A stretch of DNA of 64,000 bases from contig JAGPYM010000009.1 of NCBI GenBank assembly GCA_020736575.1, positions 372,001-436,000 of the forward strand, read 5' to 3'. The DNA comes from Thelonectria olida. Taxonomy: Eukaryota; Ascomycota; Sordariomycetes; Hypocreales; Nectriaceae. How positions within the stretch are numbered: position 1 is the stretch's first letter; every line of letters begins with the position of its first letter. The position numbers were made by a program, and so were the translations under genes. Shown here piece by piece: positions 13,037 to 24,258 of the stretch. The notes beneath the pieces are model-generated. The model ran no database searches, had not been told where the DNA came from, and saw only the letters and a program-made list of their open reading frames with translations.

Positions 13037-15554
13037 CGGGGTGGTGCAAGAGATGGCGAGAAGGGCACGAAGCGTGGATGTGCAAAGACGTCACACCGTC
13101 GCGAAAGACGCCCCGGCGACTGCTGCACAAAATTAACATGTGGTTTGGTGAGTTTGGGGAATCAAACAGAGGAGGGCGAAAGCGAGGCCCAGCAAGAAAC
13201 AGAGCTGAACCAAGCTACAAGGATGAGTGATGCGAGAATAGAATGCAAGCGCGGTTGGCCGTACGTGAAGTTGGGTGCAGATGGTGATTGACGAGAAAGT
13301 GGGATGCGGATATGGGGATGGCTAACATTAGGATATGGGGAGCATGGATTGGCAGGCAAGCTGGAGCACAAAAGTACGGGTACGTACCTGGAGCGAGTTG
13401 CTTGTGTGGATACCCCACCACAGCCCAGTGGACGGTGGATAGTGGTGACCAAACCAAAGAAAGGCGTCCAGTGTTGAGTTTTGACGCCTAGTTATCCGTG
13501 CAGCAGGGCGGGACGGGAGTTTCAGGGTGTGGGCTTAGCAGGAAATATTCAGAGGTGTTCACTCTGGTCGTCCTCTTGGTCGCGAGGTTCTGTAAGCAAG
13601 GGAGGCCCAACAAGACAATGCTTGGTGATGAGTGGATGAGATGACAGGTCGATAATGTGGGTGGTGAGAGGATTCGGAACGATAGCGACTGAAGGCGATG
13701 GGTAGGTTCGATAGCTGCCGGACAGTGGATTCCCGTCCAGGTTATCGCCAGGTTTTGACAGGACGGGAGGGATGGAGCTGTTACCCAGATGAAGATGGCC
13801 ACCAGGCTGACGGGAAGCTCTGGAGCTGGGAGGTCGCTTTTTGGCGGCCGCTTGGTGGCCGATAGCTCTTGACTGCTTAGGGGTGGCCCCAGGGCGGGGT
13901 AAGGGGTGGTCGTAGCGTGGATTGCATCAATCGTGAAAGTTGGTAGCTCCCCAGAAGAATGAGATGGGGAGGTGAAGATTGTCCTTCGTTTGTTGTCGGA
14001 AAAAGTTGAAGAAAGAAAAGAAAAGAAGGGGCACGTGAGATGGGTAGATATGACGAGGTATGGAAAATTTCGAGAGGAGAGCACGTTCAAGATGACGTTT
14101 GGCTTTTCACAGCGAGACGCAGTGAAGACTCTAAAATCCACGGTGTTGTTATCACCTCTCGCAGCAACCGGGGGTTCCCGTTTGGTAGTGGTCAGGTGCT
14201 GATTGAAGTTGAAAGGGTTGTACTTGTACCGAGCGGTATCATCAATATGGACCGAGACTTTGGACGCCAAAGACAGCCATGGAGATTCAGTCACAACGAT
14301 ATCGAGGCTAGGGTTCAGAAAGAAAAGCGACCTGCGGATGAGAGACGCGGTGAGGTCAGGCAGCGCACCGTGCGAGGGGACCGCGGGGCTGCATTTCGTA
14401 CCGTAGCACCTTGACATTTACGCGCGATCTACCTAAAAGACATGGGGTTCTTTCAGCCTCTAATTCTCAAGCTACACACTGTGTGATGTGATGAGCAACG
14501 AACAGTTACATTTGCCTACCTAATAACTTCTCTGCCTAAGGCTGCGATGGCATTACCTTGTGTGCAGCCTTGTCTCATCCATTCGATGGGATGAAAGACA
14601 CACTTGTCAGTGATACATCGGGCGATTTGCGCTTGGTGCCGCACTTGAGGGCTAATGCCGTCGCAGGTCGTTGCCTTGCCTCGCCCGCTGATGATGCCGT
14701 CTGTTGGTCCGCCCTCCATTGCTGAGCAAGGCTTGTCCCACGTGGGAGACATTGCTCACCAGGCACCTGAAACTTGAACTACGTACAGTATATGAGGGCG
14801 AAATGGCCGTCTTCTAATCTGTACCATGCAAACAATTCTTACCTCTCCCAGGGCGATGTGGCAAAAGCCTTGTCTTTGCTTGTGCATGATCAGCCCCTGG
14901 CCGAAGTTATGGGTCAACTAAATAGGTAGGTAGTTAATTATTGAATTTATTTGGGTTTCTCGTTCTGACGCAGAGCCTTCCATTAGGTTGGTCCCTTCGT
15001 ATTTCAGGCACACTGCCTGGGTTGTCAGTTGTCACCGAGGTGGGCACCCGCATGTTTCAATGTCACCAAATAGAACCAGCTTGCTCCTCGGTTTCCAATG
15101 CGCTGGCGCGAAAATACAGTTTAGGTTTTCCCGTACCTTATTTGTTTCTGAAGCTGGATCTGGTCAAGTTTTCGTCCAGTCCGAATCCTCAACGTGCAAG
15201 GCCCGCGCGCCATACCCGTCGCTTTGGATCCGGAGGACGGCAAGGCGGGCACTTGGAAATTCGTCCGATCCAGTACCTCCACCTCTACAACAGCCAGGTA
15301 CTAAACTACCTCTATTGGCACCACCTGGACCCACTAAACTTGTTGCTGTGAATAATTTCACTTCCATCTTCTTTGAACCTTCGACAACCTTCATCTAGCG
15401 TTTGTCTATCAACACGCCTGGGCTTGCAGCAGTTTCCTCCAGAAATATCTCCATGGCCTAATGCGGATCGTTTCCATCATTTGATACCTCCCACACTACC
15501 CCACCAAACGAACATTGTGTCTCAAATCCTCCGATTGCCTATCTTACACTCGTG
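13037..15554. other. 2.5 kb divergent intergenic region
   Basis: This separates the starts of the deubiquitinase (minus) and POP3 (plus), so it should contain both promoters. A 309-codon frame on the minus strand (13488-14417) is rich in Ser, Thr, Pro and Leu, as expected from C/T-biased DNA, and shows no domain or splice context; I do not call it. I see no RNA gene or repeat here. Confidence 0.5.
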
Positions 15555-16392
15555 ATGGCCACCGCATCGTCCCAACCCAGTCGAAAGAGAGTAATCTATC
15601 AACTTGACACGCCCCTCTTGACTGTCCCGTGGTAAGGTTGATGGATCTTGAGGCTTGCCATATTACTCACAATTTGATAGGCCAACGATTTCTCAAGAAG
15701 ATCAGGACACCATCCTTGAACTGCTATGCGAGTAAGCTTTGTCTCATGTAAATGGCGGGTCACAAGTTTTCCACGTAGGAAGCTACAAGCCCGAGATATC
15801 TTCTTTCTGACAACCGATGTCTAGACTGCTCAGCCCCATTGGCCAATACCGGCAGACTTACACCAAGCAAACGAAGGGGAAGCGGGCAGCCAAGCGAGAA
15901 AAAGCGGCCAAGAAAGCCAACGTTGTCACGGAAGAGCCTCCAAAACCGCCCATGCCAGAACTATGCTCCAAAATTGATGTCGGCTTGAACTCGATCAGCA
16001 GGAGTCTCGAGTCGTCCAATGAAAGCCCTACTGGACAGTATTCCATGATTTTTGTAGCGCGCGGTAACCAATCGTCGTCTTTCAACTGTCAGTTCCCACT
16101 GATGGTTGGCGCTGCATCAAAACACCTTGCCCCCGAAACCAAAACTCGACTGGTTGGATTCTCCAAACCGTGCGCTGACCGGCTAAGCACCTGTCTCGGG
16201 GTGCCAAGGGTTTCGTCGGTCGCTATCAGAAGCGACGCACCGGGGGCTCAAGCCCTGCAAGAGTTCATCCGAAAGACAGTTGCACCTGTAGATGCAGCAT
16301 GGTTGGATCAATCTCAAGACAGAAGCTATTTGGCGACGATAATTAATTCCATCGAGACGACGGTCGGCCCCAAACGGACAAGGAATGAGTAA
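15555..16392 (+). CDS. POP3: RNase P / RNase MRP subunit Pop3
   Basis: Three exons, 15555-15631, 15681-15731 and 15825-16392, giving 231 aa; both introns have GTAAG donors and the second has a CTGAC branch site. The spliced N terminus reads KRVIYQLDTPLLTVPW, then ISQEDQDTILELLCE, then LLSPIGQYRQ, the pattern I associate with fungal Pop3. The central block IFVARGNQSSSFNCQFPLM and the later RLVGFSKPCADRL and GVPRVSSVAIR are its other conserved stretches. A Lys/Arg-rich loop (KGKRAAKREKAAKKA) could contact RNA. Pop3 is a protein subunit of the nuclear RNase P and MRP ribonucleoproteins, which mature tRNA 5' ends and pre-rRNA. The gene opens a block of RNA and ribosome maturation genes in this window. 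Confidence 0.88.
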
Positions 16393-17107
16393 CAATACTC
16401 GTATGTTTACATGTATGTACGGGGCTTTAGAGCGTGTTTGTGCTATCGTTCATATATCATAGAGGTAGGTAGGTATATGAAATTTGAGATGGTTCCAGCC
16501 TTTCTCGCTCGTTTCGATGATCAGGCTGTATAGCGTGGATGAAACTCTCCAATGAGAGTGCCCCCCAGCGGATTGGCATAGAAACCAAACATGAAGGGAT
16601 AACATGCTTGGATGACAATAGAATCACGAAGAACAACCTATGGGAGTGGTCAAACCTCATTCGAGGAACAAACTTGCACCTGAATGGCCACAGTCTTTGT
16701 TTGCTTTCTTTCTTTCTGGAGGCAGGTACCCAGGTAGGTCGCGCCTGCCTGATGCATTCAATCTGGTCTCCTCCTTCCGTCAGTTTCTCCCCGGTTCCTG
16801 CCCTTGGTTTCTGCCACCTCCATGCCAACTTGGTTTCTCCTCTGCCCCCCAACACAACACGTCTTCAATCCTCGGTTTTCATTCATTGAAGAGCACAGGT
16901 TCCCGACGACTAAGCCCAAGCATCCGAGTTATTAGGATACAGACTAGGCGAGCTACCGCTAAGGTGTTGTCAACCTGCTTCGCGCAGTGAGCAAAGTCGT
17001 GCCTTTCTCATCTCCGGAACGCTGATCTGAGCTCGCCTCTCGAGACCATAAGCGGCCATTTCTGCTGAAGTCATCACGACGGAAGTTCAAGTATCGCTTA
17101 GCACAGC
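16393..17107. other. intergenic region, 0.7 kb
   Basis: This is the POP3 3' flank and the promoter of the next gene, both transcribed rightward. I see short C/T-rich stretches and no gene, RNA or repeat that I can support. Confidence 0.5.
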
Positions 17108-18702
17108 ATGAACGGACCGGCAAAAGCTGGCGGGTCGGGCTACAATGACCCTGAGAAACTCAAGGCCGCCATGGAACTGGCACAGAGTTTCAGAAAGGGC
17201 CCAGATAAAGGGAAACAACCAAAGGGAAGCTCGATGCGAGCATCGAACCAACGAGACCGCGGGGGCATGCCCTTCGCCCAAGGTAACATCCACAACGTGC
17301 TTCTCTGAGAAGGCAAACTCACCAAATTCTAGACCGCCGCGCAGCGTCTCAGTCGCGACCCCGACCTCTGACTGTTTACCTGAACTGTCCCCCTCCAAGC
17401 CAAAGAAAGTACACCAATACCTTGGTGTCCGACACTTCTCAGATGGGTTCAGGCCCTATTATGGGGACTAAAGCAATGGACTTCCTTCTTCGGCAGGATG
17501 ATAACGCGAAGCCACAGAAATGTGAGTCTATATCGCACCTTTATTCGCAAAACTTAGTCTAACCGCCCAAAGTGGCTGCTACCCAGGAACCTCAGAAGCT
17601 CACTGACATAGCTGTCGTAACTTCTGCTACTCCATTGGTTGGAACTGTTCTCCTAGAGAAGAGTACTAAGCTGCAGGAGGACAATAATGGGGAAGTTCTT
17701 AAGCATTCTCAACCTCCAACAGCCGCGGCCGTTGACCAGCTGACAGTGCCACCTGTTCCTGACACTCATCTTGAGCCTCAGCTAGTGTCGCAAGCGGGCC
17801 AAAAGCCCAGAGGCATATTGCCGAATGCGAGTTCAGCTGCATCTCAGGGATCTCAGCCCCGACCACCTTCACGGGCCACGGCCAAGAGAAACATTCTGGA
17901 CACCTTCTTTTCTCTCCTTGACGAAGACTTGGAAGAGGCGCCAATCAAGACGCCTCCGACACTCACTTCTGAGACACCCATCGTTGAGAAGAAGCTGACT
18001 CAACGGTGGATTGCTAAACCATCTGACGTATTGGCTTCGGACCACGAAAAAGGACATACCCCCCAAGGGCTAAACGGAGAAGCGGCGGCTTCGTCGCCTT
18101 CGCAGCCTCAGAATGGAGGTAAGACAAATGACATCGACCAACAGAGAGATCAAGGACTTCGCCCAGATGCCCTAGTGTTTGCACCTGGGCGACCTGATTC
18201 CAATTCTGCACCTCAGGATGTTCGTTCTGTCACACCAGGCCATGTCGGAAATACACGCCTATCTCCAGAAGCATCACCATGGACGCCTGATGAGTGTGAT
18301 AATGTTAAAGAATCCCACCCATCAGGAGTTGACCCGGGGATGGCAGCTCCAACTGGGAATCCGGGTCTGGCTCCGCAAGTTCCGACATGGCAGAGCGACG
18401 GGCAGATGAATGCCCAACCACTCCCAGCACAAGACGCCAACCAGATTGTGCAGACTGGCCCGGCTTGCGGCCACGTTGTTTCCGTTACTCCAGTTTCATT
18501 TGCTAACGGATTCCTTGTACCAGGAGTAACGACTGGTCAGCTCTGGCTTCAGACGCCCGTGGCAATGGCCGCAAGCACTGCTGCGTCTTCTGCGCACAAT
18601 ACTGGGGCGCGCCTTACTAATGGCTCCTCGAGCGCCGCCAAGGTGCAAACCCAACCTCGGAAGCCGACAGTCGGTCTCAAGGGGTCCAATTGGGCTTCGT
18701 GA
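17108..18702 (+). CDS. disordered fungal protein of unknown function
   Basis: Three exons, 17108-17282, 17333-17521 and 17573-18702, giving 497 aa; the introns are 50 and 51 bp and all junctions keep frame. I do not recognise a domain. The N terminus (NDPEKLKAAMELAQSFRKG) could form a short amphipathic helix; almost all the rest is Pro, Ser, Gln, Ala and Thr-rich and predicted disordered. Two short stretches look less random: AKRNILDTFFSLLDEDLEE around the middle and the C-terminal TVGLKGSNWAS. Such isolated hydrophobic motifs in disordered chains are often docking segments, but the partner is unknown. It lies between POP3 and NOC3 and converges on NOC3 with 262 bp between stops. The coding call rests on the consistent splicing and the length of the last exon. 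Confidence 0.7.
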
Positions 18703-18964
18703 AAGGGGTTGAGAAGCCAGACGAGACATATCTAAACCGGTCAGAACATAGTCAATATGTACGATTGCTTTCCCAGTCTTCTATGGGGGAATTCGATGTA
18801 TTGGTCTGGCCCTACATTAAACATGAAATGAATCTTCCCATTCTTAACTTTTATCATGGCATCTCCATGAGGCAAACGGAGGGTGCTCCCAACCAAAATA
18901 TGATAGATCGCTCATGAAATGCCATCAATGTCCTTCTTACGTCTAATTTTCACCGTGTATACAT

Positions 18965-20965
18965 CTATCCCGACATTCCCTTTTCTAGCAACTTGACGCC
19001 CTCCCGTACCTTTGGCGAATAGTGTTTCCTCAACAGCTCGCCTTCCCACACCGTCGCCGTAAAGGGGTTGCTACCCTCGACACTATCACTGAAGGGGTTG
19101 AATCGGCCATCGCCCTTGCGCTCCTCTGTGTTCCATAGACTGTTGACCTTTTTGCTGTGCGTGTGTGCAACGTCGCCGAGGAGCACGAGGACGGCCTGGG
19201 TTGATTTCTCAGGCATCTGAAGCGCGGCGGTCATGAGCTGCTTGACGAAGGCGGCAAGGCGCAGGGGGGGTACGGAGCGGATGTTCCAGGGCGGGAGCAG
19301 GATGCCCGTCAGGGAGCGGAGGAGCAAAACGGTTGTGGTTTGGACGTTGATTTTAGAGGCGGCGGAAGTGGCTGGGTTTGAAGGACGGGTGAGCTCGAGG
19401 TCGGGGTTTGTGGAGAGGGTGAGGAGCGATTTGAAGAGGTGGGTTGTGAAGAAGGAGAGGTCGAGGTGCAGGTCGTTGCGGGAGTTGTGGGCGTCTTGGC
19501 CGGCGAGGAGGGCGAAGGCTGTGACGGTGCAGAGGAGAGCCTCGCGAGTGAGGTTGCGTGAAGGAACGTCGTCGTCTTCGTCATCTTCGACCTCGTCTTC
19601 ACCATCGGCAGTGGTCTCTCCTTCAGTGTCGTTGTCGCTGTGTCGGATGAGATCCTTCAGGGCTTCGAGGAGATCACCAAAGAAGTCTTGGTTGATGAGA
19701 TGCGCGTACTTGGCCAACCCCTCGAGAGTTGCGCCCATGAGGTGCGGTAATCGCATCTTGAGGATGCGAAAGTAGCTCGCAAAGACCAGCTTCAGCGTCT
19801 CAGACTGCATTTGATCGCGCTCCTCGTGCGTGACCATCGCGTCAGCATTTGCCATGTCCCTGTCCAATGCTTTTTGCTCCTTCATGGCCTTTCGTTCTCG
19901 TTTAGTGCGGAACTCCTTCTTGAACTTTTTCTTCTGCAGGGAAACGCCCTCGACCTCGTCTTGAGATGCCTTGCCAGAGAACTCGGAAAGGAGACGTAGG
20001 CTGAGGAAGAGGTTGATGACACTCTCGTCGACTTGATACTCGCGCGCCTTCATCATCTTGGACAACAGTGACACCGTTTCTAGGGAGGGTCGTCCCTCTT
20101 CGTCATCCTTGAGCAATGTTCGCAGAGCCTCCAGACACTTGAGGCCGTTCGCGTCGATTTTGCGCCTGCTCAGCTTTCCAACAAGAATCTTGAGCAGATC
20201 ACTGCGGAAGTTGAAGTGAGCCACCGTGGTGACAAGCGTACACGCGCACGTGGTGGCAACAGTCGCCAAACTCTGTCCTCCAGGAGCCGCCTTTCTCTCG
20301 ACCTTTGAACAATGAGCGAGCTCCTTGATGTAGGCCTGGTAGCCGGAAACCAAGGCCTGCTCGTACCCTCTTAGCGTGCGAACTTCCTTGGACAGCTTCT
20401 CCTTAGGCCCATCTTCCTGAGGTCGTATTCTGAAGCCGGGGATGACGTCCTTGTAGACGGACATTTGGGTCATGAGGGCGAGCATCTGAATAGCCATGAT
20501 GTGCGACTGGCCGATCTTGGCCAGGGCTTTGAACGCCCCTGGGTGCTCTTCTGGATTCTCGTTCATTTGCATGGCGATTTTGGCGAGCTCTTCCTGGGCT
20601 TCACGAATCTGCTGAGGCTCAGGGACTTCGGGTTCCTCCTCGGCGTCTTCCTCTTCAGGCTCCGACTCAATCTCATCCTCACGACCCTCTAGCCACTCAG
20701 TGTCGCTGGCAATGGATTCCACTTCTTCCTCTTGGGCTGTAGCCAGCTCCAATCGGCCATCGGACGTCTTGGTGGGCAGGCGATTGACCTCTCTCTGAGC
20801 CTTCTTGCCTTTCCGGGGACGCGATTCATAGTCCTGCTCTAGGTTCCAACTTGATGCGTTTTTGAAGAAGGATTTCTGCGCGCTTTTGGATTTGTCTTGA
20901 TGTTGAGACTCGGCATCTGGAGAGTCATGAGCCAACTTTCTCCTTTTTGAACCGTTGGGCGCCAT
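18965..20965 (-). CDS. NOC3: nucleolar complex-associated protein 3 (Noc3)
   Basis: Single exon, 666 aa, the usual size for Noc3. The N terminus is basic with nuclear-localisation-like KRRK and RKGKK runs, followed by an acidic stretch at about residues 97-117. The NOC3 domain starts at about residue 170, with VIPGFRIRP and KEVRTLRGYEQALV. The middle carries FKKEFRTKRERKAMKEQK, a basic helix, and the C-terminal half is the CBF/Mak21-type domain (LHLDLSFF, LRLAAFVKQL). In yeast Noc3 pairs with Noc2 to move 66S pre-ribosomes from the nucleolus to the nucleoplasm and also has a role at replication origins. It is head to head with RPF1, another 60S assembly factor, over a 306 bp shared promoter. 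Confidence 0.93.
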   Translation of the reverse strand: MAPNGSKRRKLAHDSPDAESQHQDKSKSAQKSFFKNASSWNLEQDYESRPRKGKKAQREVNRLPTKTSDGRLELATAQEEEVESIASDTEWLEGREDEIESEPEEEDAEEEPEVPEPQQIREAQEELAKIAMQMNENPEEHPGAFKALAKIGQSHIMAIQMLALMTQMSVYKDVIPGFRIRPQEDGPKEKLSKEVRTLRGYEQALVSGYQAYIKELAHCSKVERKAAPGGQSLATVATTCACTLVTTVAHFNFRSDLLKILVGKLSRRKIDANGLKCLEALRTLLKDDEEGRPSLETVSLLSKMMKAREYQVDESVINLFLSLRLLSEFSGKASQDEVEGVSLQKKKFKKEFRTKRERKAMKEQKALDRDMANADAMVTHEERDQMQSETLKLVFASYFRILKMRLPHLMGATLEGLAKYAHLINQDFFGDLLEALKDLIRHSDNDTEGETTADGEDEVEDDEDDDVPSRNLTREALLCTVTAFALLAGQDAHNSRNDLHLDLSFFTTHLFKSLLTLSTNPDLELTRPSNPATSAASKINVQTTTVLLLRSLTGILLPPWNIRSVPPLRLAAFVKQLMTAALQMPEKSTQAVLVLLGDVAHTHSKKVNSLWNTEERKGDGRFNPFSDSVEGSNPFTATVWEGELLRKHYSPKVREGVKLLEKGMSG

Positions 20966-21271
20966 TTTGTCGCTGTGTCGCTTCTGCAGTATCGATTATT
21001 CCTGGGCTGAATCAAGACTTTCGTCGTTGGACCCGACTTCTTTTTTCTTTGGAGTTCATGAGTTTTTGGTGGGTATCGCAGCATTCGCGCCAATCAGCGC
21101 CTTAGATTTTAGCTCACCGCCAAAATTTTGTAATTTTCTGCCACCTTGCATGCCCCTCCACACCCAAAATTTCCCCAACCACGGCAGTCGTTCAAGTTTT
21201 CTTTGCGACCAGCCGTCTCAGCATTGAAGCTTCATATCGACACCATTCCCTGCCTCTACGATTGATTCAAT
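20966..21271. promoter_or_regulatory. bidirectional promoter of NOC3 and RPF1
   Basis: 306 bp separate the two start codons. The right half contains AAAATTTT at 21122-21129, a second AATTTT just after it, and AAAATTT at 21166-21172. AAAATTTT is the core of the ribosomal RNA processing element (RRPE) that yeast and other ascomycetes use to co-regulate ribosome biogenesis genes. I see no PAC (GATGAG) partner in the gap. Function is inferred from motif and context. Confidence 0.5.
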
Positions 21272-22504
21272 ATGGTCGTCAAAGCGCCCGAACGGGCGCT
21301 CAAATCCGCCAACAAGCTCAAGCGGCGAGACCTCTTCGTCCAGCACAAGAAGGAGAAGCAGAAGGAACGCCATGAGATGCGACACCGTCGGAGAAAGGAG
21401 GAAGATCGCGAACCCGAGATGAAAGCGGCACGTCTGGCGAAGCAAAAGCCCGTGACTATCGACCAGAAGCGTGTGTGGGACGATGTCGACGATGACAGCC
21501 TTGGTGTTCAGGTGGATCTCGAGAAGTTGAAGCGCAGGCGCATCGAAGAGGCTGAGGCCGCGGAACTAGCTGCCGCGGAAAACTCGGAGGAAGAAGACGA
21601 CGAGGACGATGTTGACAGCATGTTGGATTCGGATGAGGAGGGAGACGAGGCTCGCCAGGCTGCGTTGCAAAAGAAGCGCGAACAACGAGCGAGACGAGAC
21701 AACAGTGCCGCTCCATCCACCACCAGCACAAATCTCGACCTAACACCCTCATCTTTGGCTACTAAATTCCCTACACTCTTCACCGACCTACCTCCTCCCA
21801 CACCCAAAATCCTCATCACTACGTCTATCAACTCCACCATCCACAGCGAAGCCGAATTGTTCTGCGGCCTCTTCCCGAACAGCAACTACATCCCGCGATC
21901 GGCGCATCGATACGGCCACAAGTACTCGCTCCGGGAGATTTGCAGATTTGCCCACAACCGCGAATACACTGCTGTTGTGCTCATCAAGGAGGATCAAAAG
22001 AAGCCCACTGGCATGTCTGTCGTCCATCTTCCCTCTGGCCCGACATTTCACTTTACCATTACCAACTGGATCGAGGGGAAGAAGCTGCCTGGACATGGCA
22101 ACCCTACAAACCATTACCCCGAACTCCTGCTCAACAACTTCAAGACGCCTCTTGGTCTTTTGGCGGCCAAGCTCTTCATGACGTTGTTCCCTCCCAGGCC
22201 AGAGTTCCAGGGTCGACAGGTTGTTACACTGCACAACCAGCGCGATTACATCTTTGTCCGACGACACCGCTACGTATTCCGAGACAAGCGCGCGACGGAG
22301 AAGAGCATTGTTGGAGCTGACGGCAAGGAGCTCAAAGGCGTCGAGGACATTCGTGCTGGATTGCAGGAGTTGGGCCCGCGGTTTACGATGAAGCTAAGGA
22401 GGGTGGACAAGGGCATTGGACGGGCTGGTAGTGACGGCGATGATGCGACGCAGTGGGAGTGGAAAGCCAGGATGGAGAAGGATCGCAAGAGATTCAACCT
22501 GTAG
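21272..22504 (+). CDS. RPF1: ribosome production factor 1 (Brix domain)
   Basis: Single exon, 410 aa. The first 60 residues are very basic (KLKRRDLFVQHKKEKQKER), followed by a coiled, Glu-rich segment with a long acidic run (EEEDDEDDVDSMLDSDEE) near residue 115. The Brix domain begins at about residue 175 with PPTPKILITTSIN and continues through FCGLFPNSNYIPR, LREICRFAHNREYTAVVL, HLPSGPTFHFTITNW and LFPPRPEFQGRQVVTLHNQRDY; the last is the sigma70-like RNA-contact region of the family. Rpf1 acts in the nucleolus in processing of 27S pre-rRNA and assembly of the 60S subunit. It shares a promoter region with NOC3. Length and motif order are normal. Confidence 0.95.
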   Translation: MVVKAPERALKSANKLKRRDLFVQHKKEKQKERHEMRHRRRKEEDREPEMKAARLAKQKPVTIDQKRVWDDVDDDSLGVQVDLEKLKRRRIEEAEAAELAAAENSEEEDDEDDVDSMLDSDEEGDEARQAALQKKREQRARRDNSAAPSTTSTNLDLTPSSLATKFPTLFTDLPPPTPKILITTSINSTIHSEAELFCGLFPNSNYIPRSAHRYGHKYSLREICRFAHNREYTAVVLIKEDQKKPTGMSVVHLPSGPTFHFTITNWIEGKKLPGHGNPTNHYPELLLNNFKTPLGLLAAKLFMTLFPPRPEFQGRQVVTLHNQRDYIFVRRHRYVFRDKRATEKSIVGADGKELKGVEDIRAGLQELGPRFTMKLRRVDKGIGRAGSDGDDATQWEWKARMEKDRKRFNL

Positions 22505-23596
22505 ACGGTTTGCTACATTGAGGAAAACGGAGTCCAGAATAGATTTTCAGCGCTCATTAATGATACTCTCCACATGGAGTTTATGTTTTGTTACTGCTAA
22601 AATCCCCATGAAGCACCGGCTGAAAAGTTTAGTAATGAGAATCGCCTGGATTCGAACGGCAAGCTTGTCGCCTTTGGGAATCAAGAGTTGCCTCAACATC
22701 TCAATTGTTAATAAGCAGGGCAGTTTTCGCTCTGGCCATGAGTCTACGAAGGAGAGGTCCATAGACCCTTGCATTTCACGGGTCTGCTAACGACAAGGTT
22801 AGGCCGTCGATGGCATCGCGATTGAAACAATGCAACAAGAAACAATTTCACATGCATGTCTCCCGCCTGCGCAGGCGAGATGGGAGTCACCGCAAAGCAG
22901 GGTTACGTGAACCAAAGTTTATCGCTTCCCCATATAACGATCGTATAACGGTTGCCTGCTGGACCAAGCAAGCATGGGACGATGCAAGGAAGTCGCTGGA
23001 CAGTTCGTCATGGGTTTGTCAGGTAATGTGATGGTGGCTATATCTGCAATGGATGACCAGTGATACGGTGAAGCATTTCGCCGTGGCCAGTGCCGGCGAG
23101 GGAGTGTCGGAGACGTGGGTTGATGGCGGGCGTCCGTTTGGGGTTATCTGGTCCGCGATTGATATGAATCCTTGCGAGGCGGCAGGCAGGTCTCGGACGC
23201 CGGAGGTTAAATAGACGGTTGACAGGGCCTCGAAATGGAGGGTTGTTGGCGAGAGCAAGTCATGTCGGGCAAACAAGGGATGGATTAATTAGTTGTGACG
23301 AGTCGTGTGTGGCTTGCTGTTGGGCGAGACTATTTGCAAAGAAACAATTTATTCTTGCTTCTAATCCTCACTAGCGGCACAGTTAGAACGGTTCGTGCCT
23401 GGGATTCTTCTTTATGGGCCTCGGACGTGGACACAAAAAGGGTGCGAGGTAACGTTACGCCGGGAATAACGTGATGTGCAGGTATTTGGTTCTTGGACGC
23501 ACACACCATCAACATGAATTGGCATTTGCACGAATACAATTGTGCAACAACATCTGGTGGTTCAACATTGTAAGCAAAACGGTCGTACGTGCCGTC

Positions 23597-23644
23597 AACT
23601 CGGGACAGAACTCGGGGCGCAATTCGGGGCACAATTCGGGGCAC
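23597..23644. repeat. 12 bp tandem repeat, four units
   Basis: Four adjacent 12-mers: AACTCGGGACAG, AACTCGGGGCGC and two identical AATTCGGGGCAC. The first two differ by a few bases. They lie about 600 bp upstream of the dehydratase start codon. The repeat could be a minisatellite or a cluster of binding sites; the sequence alone does not decide. Confidence 0.85.
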
Positions 23645-23715
23645 TAGAAACAGAACGGAGAGGCGCACCAATGACATTTCATCCTAAGGTAGATTACTGG
23701 GCATGGCATGGTGGA

Positions 23716-23739
23716 CGCCACAGGAGGCGCCACAGGAGA
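23716..23739. repeat. 12 bp direct repeat, two units
   Basis: CGCCACAGGAGG is followed directly by CGCCACAGGAGA. It lies about 70 bp after the four-unit 12-mer array, so two unrelated 12 bp repeats sit in the same promoter region. Confidence 0.7.
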
Positions 23740-24258
23740 AGGTCATAGACCGAAACGGGCTAATCGTAGAAGGCAGCCACCGCCCCCCTAACGTCCTGAC
23801 GGCGCCTTCCATTGCGCTTCTATCCAAATTGATCTCTTTTTTCGACGCCAGCGCGGCTGCTGACTGTGAGTGGCCATCGCAACGGGACTTAGTGTTGAAA
23901 TGCCCTCATTCATCATACTTCCCTCCTTTTGACGCGACACTTTGCTGGAGAACACATTGTGCGATTGGCGTGTATTTGTAACCTCTATTTCTATGAAACA
24001 CTCCCCTCCTTGCCATTGCACCTCTGCGCACGCCCTTTCTACCAGAGAGCTTATTCAGTTTACGAGGACGAATATTCATTCAGCCTTGGGGGGCTCTTTT
24101 GCCCATCCGCATCAATATCAATAGCTGCGACCTCGACGACCTCCTTCAGGCTCCAAGGCTGCTTCAAGCGCCTATTCTTGAGCCGCCCGCCTCATTCGCT
24201 TGCCCCACGTCGAATCATCTCGCCTGAGAATCAGCTCTTTCCTCGCCAATCTCACAAA

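Larger units (their letters stand above)
22505..24258. other. intergenic region, 1.75 kb
   Basis: This is the RPF1 3' flank and the promoter of the dehydratase. It holds a 12 bp tandem repeat (23597-23644) and a 12 bp direct repeat (23716-23739). A GGATTCGAAC string near 22650 resembles the complement of a tRNA T-loop, but no cloverleaf can be formed around it. No gene is supported. Confidence 0.5.

Noticed and set aside
13488..14417. 309-codon open frame on the minus strand between the deubiquitinase and POP3
   Set aside because: Its composition (Ser, Thr, Pro, Leu) follows from C/T-biased DNA, it has no domain or splice context, and it lies in a divergent promoter region.
22640..22720. GGATTCGAAC string resembling the complement of a tRNA T-loop
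   Set aside because: The flanking bases do not form a T-stem or acceptor stem, so no cloverleaf is possible.
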